In this document: positions 7,310 to 13,136 of the stretch, piece by piece | Layout of the letters: each line of letters opens with the position of its first letter | Position numbering within the stretch: the stretch's first letter is position 1 | Origin: an uncultured Lachnospiraceae bacterium | Lineage (GTDB): Bacteria > Bacillota > Clostridia > Lachnospirales > Lachnospiraceae | Assembly (NCBI GenBank): GCA_910578085.1 | Contig: CAJTPM010000061.1 | Span: 1 to 14,070 of the forward strand | Direction of reading: 5' to 3' | DNA length: 14,070 nucleotides | Notes under the pieces: generated by a model | Database searches by the model: none | Seen by the model: only the letters and a program-made list of their open reading frames with translations | What the model was told of the DNA's origin: nothing | Translations under genes and position numbers: made by a program

Positions 7310-8907
7310 TATTCAGACCAGGCCCACTCACTGAGATTCTGGATAAGCGGCAGGCCGTGCCCGTGGCCGTGAATCGGCTGTTCCCCGATGGAAAGACCAT
7401 CCCTTACATAGGTCACATGGTCCAGATTGACGATCCACACCCAGGGGCAGGCCCCTCGCATGGCGGTACCTTCCCTGCCGTCCCACTGTACCTTCCGCCA
7501 GTTTTCATTGGCCTCCTCCACCGTAAGCGCTTCCATTGCGGCATCCAGATAGCCGTCCGTCACATCGCTCCCATAGCCTTCCGGGTTATAAAAGTCCTCC
7601 GCCAGAGCGCCTTCGGAACGATACAGATAATAAGTCTCATTCGGAATCGACGAACCCCAGCCCATCATCACCGCATCGGAGAACATACGCTTTGTGATCT
7701 CATCCCAGCTGACGCCCTCCACCCGGATACGGATGCCGATCTCACCGACCTGTTCGGCCGCCGCCATGGCTACCGCCTGGCGAACGGAATCGCCGGCCGG
7801 ATAGATACAGCAAAACTCGGCTTTCAGACCATTCTTCTCCACAATACCGTCGCCGTCCGCATCGGCCCATCCGCCCTCTGCCAGAAGTTTCTTTGCATAG
7901 GCGGCATCGGTTTCTATTCTGACTTCGGGATTGTTCCAGGGCATCCCGTCATTCTCGGAGTAAGCGGGTCTGCCGAAGCCGTTTAACACAACATCCGCAA
8001 CCTGTTCGCGATCAATGGCATAAGCAACCGCCTGACGTATCTCCGGATTGCAGGTAACATTATTCCCGATGGGAGCGCCGCTTTCCGTGACTTTCCCTTC
8101 CGCCGGAAGAACGGGAAGGGTAAAACCGCGGTTGTCAGCAGAGGGAATCGCTTCCACATGGTATCCCGCCACCTCCGCCCGGCCAAGCGTGGCGGAAGAA
8201 TAGGCCACATCCACCTCCCCCGCCTGAACAGCCGCAAGCGCGGCATCCTCCGACATAAAAACAACAGTTACATTTTTGATGGCCGGAACGCCGCCGTAAT
8301 AATTTTCGTTGGCGGTAAACAGGATCTGTTCCTGGGCTCTCCACTCCACAAACCTGTAGGGCCCGGATCCGATCGGCTGGACACCGTAGTCTTCATCGTA
8401 GGCGTGTTCCGGGACAATGCCCACGGAAGCCAGGGTATTTAAGAAGATGGACGTCGGTTTGGAGAGTGTGATCACAACCGTCCTTTCATCCGGGGCCTCA
8501 ACCCTTTCCATATAGGTGAGATCCACAGAACCCCGGGCTGCCTTCGCGGTCTCTAATGTAAAGGCAACGTCCGATGCCGTCACCTTCTCCCCGTCCGTGA
8601 AAAAGGCATCGTCACGAATCCTGAAGGTCCATGTCAGACCATCGGCGGACAGTTCATACTCTGTTGCCAGGTCATTTTCAAAGGTGAGATCCGATGTGTA
8701 TTTTACTAACGTGCTCTGCACGATCGGAGAATTGCCGTGTCCCCAGCCTTTGGTCGGATCTAACGTTTCCGGCTCGGATCCGATGGCGATGACCACGCTG
8801 TCATCGGCATGGTTTGTGTTTTCCTTTCCGCAGGCGCTCATCCCGAAGAGTAAAAACAAAGCAGAAAGCAGAACTGAAATTTTTTTCCTTTTCATCCATG
8901 ATACCAT
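7309..8907 (-). CDS. Substrate-binding lipoprotein of a peptide/nickel-type ABC importer (SBP family 5)
   Basis: A 532-residue extracellular binding protein. It has a lipoprotein signal peptide: basic MVSWMKRKK, a hydrophobic stretch, then a lipobox ending MSAC with Cys26 as the lipidation site. The mature part shows family-5 landmarks: GSEPETLDPTKGWG near the N-terminus, LTWTFRIRDDAFFTDGE, VTASDVAFTLE, IGSGPYRFVEW, and AVAYAIDREQVADVV in the second lobe. Near the C-terminus a histidine-rich GHGHGLPL occurs; metal binding there is only a guess. I chose ATG 8905-8907 because AAGGA lies 5 nt before it. ATG 8893-8895, four codons later, is the alternative. The gene heads the importer operon (binding protein, two permeases, two ATPases). 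Nickel, peptides or another solute are all possible. Confidence 0.92.
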   Translation of the reverse strand: MVSWMKRKKISVLLSALFLLFGMSACGKENTNHADDSVVIAIGSEPETLDPTKGWGHGNSPIVQSTLVKYTSDLTFENDLATEYELSADGLTWTFRIRDDAFFTDGEKVTASDVAFTLETAKAARGSVDLTYMERVEAPDERTVVITLSKPTSIFLNTLASVGIVPEHAYDEDYGVQPIGSGPYRFVEWRAQEQILFTANENYYGGVPAIKNVTVVFMSEDAALAAVQAGEVDVAYSSATLGRAEVAGYHVEAIPSADNRGFTLPVLPAEGKVTESGAPIGNNVTCNPEIRQAVAYAIDREQVADVVLNGFGRPAYSENDGMPWNNPEVRIETDAAYAKKLLAEGGWADADGDGIVEKNGLKAEFCCIYPAGDSVRQAVAMAAAEQVGEIGIRIRVEGVSWDEITKRMFSDAVMMGWGSSIPNETYYLYRSEGALAEDFYNPEGYGSDVTDGYLDAAMEALTVEEANENWRKVQWDGREGTAMRGACPWVWIVNLDHVTYVRDGLSIGEQPIHGHGHGLPLIQNLSEWAWSE

Positions 8908-8946
8908 CCTTTTCCTTTTTTCTCCGGACGCCCCTGATATCATCGA

Positions 8947-9068
8947 GCAGGAAGCTTTTTCCTACCCGCCGCGCAGGACATCCGTCAGCTTTGCTGACAT
9001 ATTTCCCCCGGCGTCCCCGCGCATAAAAGAAAGCACACAGATCCCCTTCTGAGGACATGGGTGCTTTC
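8947..9068 (-). ncRNA. Candidate structured leader RNA, copy B (upstream of the ABC importer operon)
   Basis: On the minus strand, P1 is GAAAGCAC (9068-9061) with GTGCTTTC (9036-9029), enclosing a smaller GTCCTC/GGGGAT hairpin and followed by TTTT. P2 is GCGC (9022-9019) with GCGC (8974-8971), then GGAC (9016-9013) with GTCC (8979-8976), and inside GTCAGC (8998-8993) with GCTGAC (8989-8984) around an AAA loop. Unpaired GGCGG (8970-8966) follows. P3 is GTAGGAA (8965-8959) with TTCCTGC (8953-8947). Order, spacing and the GCGCGGCGG block match copy A, while P2 and P3 helix sequences differ in a pairing-preserving way. The 3' edge is 39 nt before the lipoprotein start. Confidence 0.6.
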
Positions 9069-9120
9069 CAAGCATACGATTCTTTTTATAAAAATTCTGA
9101 TATTACTTATTCCCCACAGG

Positions 9121-9159
9121 CTGATGCTTCTGCATCAGTACAGACAGCTTCCTGCTGTC
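9121..9159 (-). other. Two tandem hairpins at the 5' end of the importer leader
   Basis: GACAGC (9143-9148) pairs with GCTGTC (9154-9159) across a 5-nt loop. CTGATGC (9121-9127) pairs with GCATCAG (9132-9138) across a 4-nt loop. They begin almost at the expected transcription start and precede leader copy B by about 50 nt. They have no counterpart in the transglutaminase leader. They may protect the 5' end of the message or extend the regulatory fold. Confidence 0.5.
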
Positions 9160-9166
9160 AGAAAAG

Positions 9167-9195
9167 ATTATAACCCGAACAGGCTGAAAAAGCAA
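9167..9195 (-). promoter_or_regulatory. Promoter of the ABC importer operon
   Basis: TTGCTT (9195-9190), a 17-nt spacer and a perfect TATAAT (9172-9167) lie just after the DUF3842 stop on the minus strand. The predicted start near 9160 gives a leader of about 250 nt holding two small hairpins and leader RNA copy B. Confidence 0.7.
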
Positions 9196-9203
9196 GCAAA
9201 TTA

Positions 9204-9602
9204 TCATTTCTGTAATTCAGCCACAACCGCCTGTATCAGTTTCCCGATATTTAAACCGCCGGCGCCCACCACGATATTATCACAGTGACTGACCGGTATC
9301 AGGAGACGCCGTGCATCGCTCTGCGCCACTGCATTAGCCATGCGGGGCGTTATCTCTCCAAGCATGGCGTCGGCAATCACAATACCGATGGGCCCGATAA
9401 TAACATCCGCTTTTCTGCTGTTTACAACCACCGCATTCTCCCCGGTGGCGGCATGATCCGCGCCGGCTTTTAACATGGCGGCGGTTGCCGTTGTATTTGT
9501 GCCCACCGCCGTAATAACCGCATCCTGTATATTTTCCCTGATTGCCGCAATCAGCTGCCTTCCGATTCCGCCTCCCTGTGCGTCTATAATCAGTATGTTC
9601 AT
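9204..9602 (-). CDS. DUF3842 family protein
   Basis: A 132-residue soluble protein that I recognise as the DUF3842 family, widespread in Firmicutes and without an assigned function. The N-terminus MNILIIDAQGGGIGRQL looks like a beta strand followed by a glycine-rich nucleotide-type loop. GTNTTATAAMLKAGADHAATGENA and IIGPIGIVIADAMLGEITP are further conserved-looking stretches. There is no signal peptide or membrane segment. ATG 9600-9602 follows a strong GGAGGAAGG, and two stop codons (TGA TAA) end the frame. It has its own promoter (9627-9655) and is divergent from the DtxR-type regulator. The importer promoter lies immediately downstream, so read-through into the importer is possible but not required. 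Function should be left as unknown. Confidence 0.85.
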   Translation of the reverse strand: MNILIIDAQGGGIGRQLIAAIRENIQDAVITAVGTNTTATAAMLKAGADHAATGENAVVVNSRKADVIIGPIGIVIADAMLGEITPRMANAVAQSDARRLLIPVSHCDNIVVGAGGLNIGKLIQAVVAELQK

Positions 9603-9626
9603 TGCGCCTTCCTCCTCTTTTCTTCT

Positions 9627-9655
9627 ATCATACTTTAAGTTTTATCTCTTTTCAA
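9627..9655 (-). promoter_or_regulatory. Promoter of the DUF3842 gene
   Basis: TTGAAA (9655-9650), 17 nt, TATGAT (9632-9627) on the minus strand. It is 25 bp from the start codon and back-to-back with the DtxR-type promoter. Confidence 0.65.
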
Positions 9656-9679
9656 CAAATTGTTTCTGAATGAAATAGC

Positions 9680-9716
9680 TTGCACCCCTTTCCCCGGCGT
9701 GTTAGGATATTTTTAC
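9680..9716 (+). promoter_or_regulatory. Promoter and possible autoregulatory site of the DtxR-type gene
   Basis: TTGCAC (9680-9685), 17 nt, TAGGAT (9703-9708) on the plus strand. The -10 is embedded in GTTAG-GATATT-TTTAC (9701-9716), which matches one half and part of the other half of the GTTAG-N6-CTAAC element at the feo promoter. Autoregulation is therefore plausible but not shown. Confidence 0.45.
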
Positions 9717-9751
9717 AGACAATTCATCCCGGAAAGGAGTACAGCGATACC

Positions 9752-10150
9752 ATGAGCTATATCCGGCACAAAGCCGAGGAATCCCTTGAGGATTACCTTG
9801 AAACAATACTGATCCTGAGTAAACGCCTTCCTGTCGTGCGCTCTATCGATGTGGCGACTGAACTGCAGTTTTCCAAACCCAGCGTGAGCGTGGCCGTAAA
9901 AAATCTGAAAAACCGCGGATACATCACTGTTTCAGAGGAAGGCTACCTTCATCTGACAGACGAGGGGCGAAAGATTGCAGAAAGCGTCTATGAACGTCAT
10001 ACCCTGCTGACAGACTGGCTGGTCTATCTTGGCGTTGATCCCGTCATTGCAGCAAATGACGCCTGTAAAATGGAGCATGACATCACTCCGGAAAGTTATG
10101 AGGCGATGAAAAAATGTATCCTCGCCATTTTAGATCGGAACATGACATGA
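9752..10150 (+). CDS. DtxR/IdeR-type metal-dependent transcriptional regulator
   Basis: A 132-residue regulator. An N-terminal winged helix-turn-helix spans about residues 8-70, with SIDVATELQFSKPSVSVAVK as the helix-turn-helix core. It is followed by the dimerisation/metal-binding helices. CKMEHD (105-110) supplies Cys105, Glu108 and His109, the arrangement seen in iron-sensing IdeR/DtxR proteins, and His83 in YERH is a further likely ligand. There is no SH3-like third domain, as in short Clostridia members. The start is ATG 9752 after GGAAAGGAG, spaced about 12 nt, which is long. It is the only confident plus-strand gene. It runs convergently into the FeoA/FeoB relic and overlaps it by 21 bp. 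It probably represses ferrous-iron uptake when iron is plentiful. The C-terminal LDRNMT may be altered by the rearrangement. Confidence 0.88.
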   Translation: MSYIRHKAEESLEDYLETILILSKRLPVVRSIDVATELQFSKPSVSVAVKNLKNRGYITVSEEGYLHLTDEGRKIAESVYERHTLLTDWLVYLGVDPVIAANDACKMEHDITPESYEAMKKCILAILDRNMT

Positions 10151-10714
10151 CAGCCCGATCACATTCAGATTTCCTGTAAATGCCGAACCGATCTGGTAGA
10201 CCATCAGTGCCACTGCATAAGCTAACCCGCATTGGTAACCGATCGCAAACCACGTCCATTTTGCATTGTTCATCTCCCGCCTGATTGCGCCGATAGCCGC
10301 AAAGCAGGTGGCGCACAGAAGGCTGAACACCAGGAAGGAATATCCCGCTGCCTTGCCGAAATTTGCACCGATCTCAGGCCATCCGCCGGGATAGAGGATC
10401 CCCATTGTACCGACGATATTTTCTTTCGCCACAAGGCCTGTGATGAATGCCACCGCTGACTGCCAGTTTCCCCAGCCGAGGGGTGTAAAGATCCATGCGA
10501 TCGCACTGCCCACCGCCGCAAGAAGCGACTGTTCCATCTCCTCTTCGGCAAGCATCTGGAAACCTTCCGGCGTAAATCCAAAATAAGTCGTAAACCAGAT
10601 CACAATGGTGGACAGAAGGATAATCGTGCCTGCTTTCCTGATGGAAAGTTCATAGCCGCGGACGGTCTCCACTCGGACGGTATCGCCAACTTTCGATTCC
10701 TTCAGTGTTTTCAT
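10130..10714 (-). pseudogene. Chimeric FeoA/FeoB remnant (two FeoA pieces joined to the FeoB C-terminal domain)
   Basis: The open frame encodes 194 residues. Residues 1-15 (MKTLKESKVGDTVRV) read as the start of a FeoA protein and residues 17-28 (TVRGYELSIRKA) as its C-terminal end. The roughly 35 residues expected between them are missing. From residue 28 on it reads as the C-terminal membrane domain of FeoB: GTIILLSTIVIWF, GLVAKENIVGTMGILY (93-108) and LLCATCFAAIGAIRREM (132-148). The FeoB G domain (GTPase) and first gate region are absent. The C-terminus stops abruptly (NVIGLSCHVPI) where the convergent regulator gene ends. FeoB is normally 650-750 residues and imports Fe(II); this product could not be a GTP-driven transporter. 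Start ATG follows GAGGAGGATAACGG, so it may still be translated. Internal deletions are inferred from family knowledge. Confidence 0.75.
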
Positions 10715-10802
10715 TCCGTTATCCTCCTCATTTCATAGATTTTAATAAAACACGCGCGTCAGAAAAACTGTCCTGCGCATTTATTGTTTTGTCACATCCG
10801 GC

Positions 10803-11021
10803 TCAGATCATAATTTTCTGCGCCATTTCTCTGCTGACTGCGATGCGGGAGTCCTTCACCTTCACAATGACATTGCCTCCGATGGCGTTTATCACCGTGA
10901 TCTCTCCTCCCACAACAAAACCGAGGTTCTCCAGATAAATTTTTACCTCCTGCTTTCCCCCGATTTTTCTGATAATGTTTTCCTGACATCCTTCTGTTTG
11001 ATTTTGGTTAGTAAACGCTAA
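10803..11021 (-). pseudogene. feoA: FeoA-type protein with a disrupted 5' end (frameshift or lost start)
   Basis: The frame ending at TGA 10803-10805 encodes a good FeoA/SH3-like domain: NIIRKIGGKQEVKIYLENLG, FVVGGEITVINAIGGNVIV, then SRIAVSREMAQKIMI. No ATG, GTG or TTG in this frame precedes the fold; the open frame only reaches a TAG at 11022-11024. An ATG exists at 10987-10989 in the neighbouring frame. Adding one A to the A4 run at 10978-10981 would join it to the domain as MSGKNIIRKIGG, a natural FeoA start. A one-base deletion in that run is the simplest explanation, and a sequencing error cannot be excluded. FeoA is a small cytoplasmic partner of the FeoB iron transporter. It lies 88 bp upstream of the FeoA/FeoB chimera and is first in the operon. 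Confidence 0.65.
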
Positions 11022-11022
11022 C
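11007..11022. promoter_or_regulatory. Candidate DtxR/IdeR operator at the feo promoter
   Basis: GTTAG-TAAACG-CTAAC is a perfect inverted repeat with a 6-nt centre, starting about 8 bp downstream of the feo -10 box. A bound regulator would block transcription. The half-sites resemble the TTAG/CTAA half-sites of IdeR-type boxes. The neighbouring DtxR-type gene is the obvious candidate protein. Confidence 0.55.
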
Positions 11023-11203
11023 TATATATTGTAATACGGCAGTGACCAGTTTTTGTCAATCCTATTTTCAGCGCTGACCGAAAGTTCATCACTCTGACCA
11101 ACCCATTAGGATCTACTAACTTCTTATTTTGTGCAAAATATCCCTGCAATAGATTTGCAATCAATCTTCCGTTGCTTTTTGAAGGTCTCTTTTCTGCCTC
11201 CCG
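11022..11203. other. Gene-free interval with an unassigned protein-like frame
   Basis: This interval holds the feo promoter and a second TTAG-GATCTA-CTAA element (11106-11119). On the minus strand the acetyltransferase frame continues open after its TGA for about 57 codons, including QGYFAQNKKLVDPNGLVRV and MNFRSALKIGL. The composition looks protein-like but I recognise no family and see no start with a ribosome-binding site. It may be the remnant of a displaced gene end. No clear terminator for the acetyltransferase gene is visible. Confidence 0.4.
11031..11059 (-). promoter_or_regulatory. Promoter of the feo remnant operon
   Basis: TTGACA (11059-11054), 17 nt, TATTAC (11036-11031) on the minus strand. 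The -35 is perfect and the -10 matches 4 of 6. Confidence 0.6.
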
Positions 11204-11995
11204 TCATTTTCGGTTTTTTCCTATCCATTCCACAGCAAAATCTACCAATGCTCTTTGGCTCATCATGGAAAGTATACCGTTTCCCAATGATACATGACGC
11301 ACCTGACCTGTCTGCTCAAATGCCTCTCCGATTACGGGAAAGTCCTCGCCATCTACAGCCAGTGTTTCATAGTCTTTCCACACCCTCTGCCCGTCAACCC
11401 GTATGGCACTGCTTTCGATCACTGTATGCTTGCCCGGATACTCAGCCCGTACATCTGCCAAATGCAGGGAAGTATTCTTGTCATAGTCAACGCCGATCAA
11501 CAGTACATATCCATCAAGTTCATACAGCCTGCCAATAGGTGAACTGTCACCAAAAATATCAGACAGGTCATGATTTTCTGTCAAATATCCCGCATAATGC
11601 CCCCTTGCCGCTACTGACCTTGCAGGGTGATCGCTTCTAAGTGTCCCCGGCCACTGCCGGAACATTTCCGATACAGCCCCCATTGTATTTGTCGGTGTAA
11701 CCATTTTATCATAAGCAGGTATATTTTCACGTATAACATCCCACCATTCTTCTGGCTCCTGCCAGTAAACCCCTGTCTTTGGATCTAAATTTTTCCATGA
11801 CTGTGTTGGCATCATGATAGTGCCTTCTTCGCCAACGCTCTCCAGTAACGCTTCAATAACTGACTGTGCGCCGCCACATACATATCCCAGACTGCTCAGC
11901 GATGTATGTACCATAAGCGCCTGCCCTCTTTTGACACCTACTTCCTTTAAGGCAGCTTTAATATCATCAGGAATTACCAGTTTTCTCTTTTCCAT
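11204..11995 (-). CDS. AAC(3)-family (aminoglycoside 3-N-acetyltransferase-like) antibiotic acetyltransferase
   Basis: A 263-residue protein of normal length for the AAC(3)/antibiotic-NAT family, which transfers acetyl from acetyl-CoA to an amino group of aminoglycosides. Family landmarks are ALMVHTSLSSLGYVCGG (about 24-40), GTIMMPTQSW, HPARSVAARGHYA, FGDSSPIGRLYELDGYVLLIG and the conserved NTSLHLAD with its histidine. The start ATG 11993-11995 has an excellent GGAGG 9 nt upstream (GGAGGAATAATAAG) and sits where family members begin. However, the frame stays open upstream into a LacI-type fragment, so a 382-391-residue fusion is also encoded. Chromosomal homologues do not always confer resistance, so activity on drugs is inferred. 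Transcription probably comes from the LacI-fragment promoter. Confidence 0.85.
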   Translation of the reverse strand: MEKRKLVIPDDIKAALKEVGVKRGQALMVHTSLSSLGYVCGGAQSVIEALLESVGEEGTIMMPTQSWKNLDPKTGVYWQEPEEWWDVIRENIPAYDKMVTPTNTMGAVSEMFRQWPGTLRSDHPARSVAARGHYAGYLTENHDLSDIFGDSSPIGRLYELDGYVLLIGVDYDKNTSLHLADVRAEYPGKHTVIESSAIRVDGQRVWKDYETLAVDGEDFPVIGEAFEQTGQVRHVSLGNGILSMMSQRALVDFAVEWIGKNRK

Positions 11996-12352
11996 CTTAT
12001 TATTCCTCCATTTTCCGGTTACTTTGAGCATAAGGAATTTATCTGCCTTCTCCATCTCCTTTGCCAGTGCATTCACCAATGCAGAAATAAATTGGTCTTC
12101 CAACGTATGCCCCTCATATTTCTCATGGTCATTGATAACCACTCCTATAATTTTAGAATCATTCTGTGCCAAAAGTATCCCTGCCATATTCGCAATATAC
12201 TGACGCTTTTCCAAAAGCTCCTGAACACGCTTGACTTTTTCGTCTGATATTTTCTTTGTTTTTCCGTGAATTACATTCGATACAGTAGCAGTACTCAAGC
12301 CTAATTCCTCAGCAATATCAGCAATCCTTATCCTTCCGTTTTCCACATACAT
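11996..12352 (-). pseudogene. Truncated LacI-type transcriptional regulator, in frame with AAC(3)
   Basis: The N-terminal LacI helix-turn-helix is clear: IRIADIAEELGLSTATVSNVIHGKTKKIS followed by the hinge region VQELLEKRQYIANMAG. The beginning of the ligand-binding domain follows (SKIIGVVINDHEKYEGHTLED through FLMLKVT), and homology then ends near residue 118. The remaining two thirds of a normal 330-residue LacI protein are missing. After GKWRNNK the frame enters the acetyltransferase without a stop. The start is ambiguous: ATG 12350-12352 with AAAGGA only 3 nt upstream, GTG 12344-12346 with better spacing, or ATG 12377-12379 without a site. The fragment could still bind DNA if expressed, either alone or as the fusion, but it lacks most of the effector domain. 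Confidence 0.7.
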
Positions 12353-12390
12353 CAATCCTTTCTTTATGGCTATCGGCATTATAATTTTCT

Positions 12391-12419
12391 AAAATATAAA
12401 ATACCTTGTGATTTTTCAA
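12391..12419 (-). promoter_or_regulatory. Promoter of the LacI-fragment/AAC(3) unit
   Basis: TTGAAA (12419-12414), 17 nt, TATTTT (12396-12391) on the minus strand. It lies close to the first possible start codon. Confidence 0.5.
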
Positions 12420-12486
12420 CACTGTATATTTTTTATACCATATCACACATGGGTATCCTGTTTTGATTCTCGGCTGTTCAGGAGGC

Positions 12487-12504
12487 ATACCGTCTCAACG
12501 GTAT
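12487..12504. other. Perfect 7-bp hairpin between the HEPN remnant and the LacI fragment
   Basis: ATACCGT (12487-12493) and ACGGTAT (12498-12504) flank CTCA. No T-run follows on either strand, so it is not a convincing terminator. It may be an operator or a weak transcript-end structure for the HEPN gene, whose stop lies 32 bp away. Confidence 0.4.
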
Positions 12505-12535
12505 TACCAGATTCCCACAAAACTTAAATACAATC

Positions 12536-13084
12536 TTATATTTTGAATTCTTTTAAAATTACCGCATATTTTCTATAATCAGCTATTGAAGATTGAAAAT
12601 CTTTTTGAGCTTCTTTGGGCAAATCCTCAATAACTTCTTTTTCTACAAACTCTGCAATTTCTTTCATTGCATTAGCCACATCTTCTATTATTTGTTCAAA
12701 AGTACTAATCAGTGTATAATGCATTAGACGATTTCTATATTGATAAATATGTATACTTGAAGTAAATACATATTTCACTTCACATATATTTTTTAATCTA
12801 GAAATTCCCGACTTAACATCCACACTTATAAAATCACCCTCTAAATAATCCGAATACTTAGCTTTATTCAAATCAGAAAAAATGAGCGTCCAGTGTTCCT
12901 GTTCCAATCTATACTTAACAATTCACTCTAGACAATTTGCTAAATTCAATATGATATGCTTCACACATAATTCATCAAAAACACCCTGTCTAGATAAATC
13001 CAAAAATGGATCCAATTCTGCATTTACCATTTCCATAGAATCATGTATATTGTTTTCAATAAAAGTTCATATTTCATAATACAT
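12536..13084 (-). pseudogene. HEPN-like protein gene broken by two in-frame TGA codons
   Basis: Read from ATG 13082-13084 (preceded by GAAGG at 9 nt), the frame gives MYYEI, then TGA (13067-13069), then 47 sense codons beginning TFIENNIHDSMEMVNAELDP, then TGA (12923-12925), then 128 sense codons to TAA at 12536-12538. The three segments read as one 182-residue mostly helical protein. The last segment contains RNRLMH (residues about 117-122), the R-X4-H signature of HEPN-type RNases, followed by a long amphipathic helix. The last segment alone could start at TTG 12905-12907 (123 residues), but no good ribosome site precedes it. It follows the KilA-N gene by 52 bp on the same strand, suggesting a former two-gene unit. 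I do not recognise the exact family; HEPN membership is an inference from the motif. AT-rich, unlike the left part of the window. Confidence 0.6.
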
Positions 13085-13136
13085 CACCATTCACCTTCGT
13101 TTCCTTTGAAATAGAAAACATTCATTCTGTTATTAT

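Noticed and set aside
7357..7986. Plus-strand open frame of about 209 codons antisense to the binding lipoprotein (and 8516-9052)
   Set aside because: The reverse strand carries an unmistakable family-5 binding protein; the antisense product looks like no known protein.
8947..9195. Known riboswitch (cobalamin, NiCo, TPP, FMN, SAM, glycine, THF, T-box) in the importer leader
   Set aside because: None of the conserved boxes I know for these classes can be found; the match is only to the other leader in this window.
10792..10989. 65-codon frame starting at ATG 10987-10989
   Set aside because: It is the wrong frame of the FeoA gene and gives a basic, Cys/His/Arg-rich product typical of a shadow; it matters only as the displaced start.
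12487..12504. Intrinsic terminator of the HEPN/KilA-N unit
   Set aside because: The stem is perfect but only 7 bp, with no T-run on either side.
12923..13069. Alternative genetic code (TGA as tryptophan)
   Set aside because: TGA is used as an ordinary stop elsewhere in the window (feoA remnant, DUF3842, AAC(3), DtxR-type gene), so recoding is unlikely.
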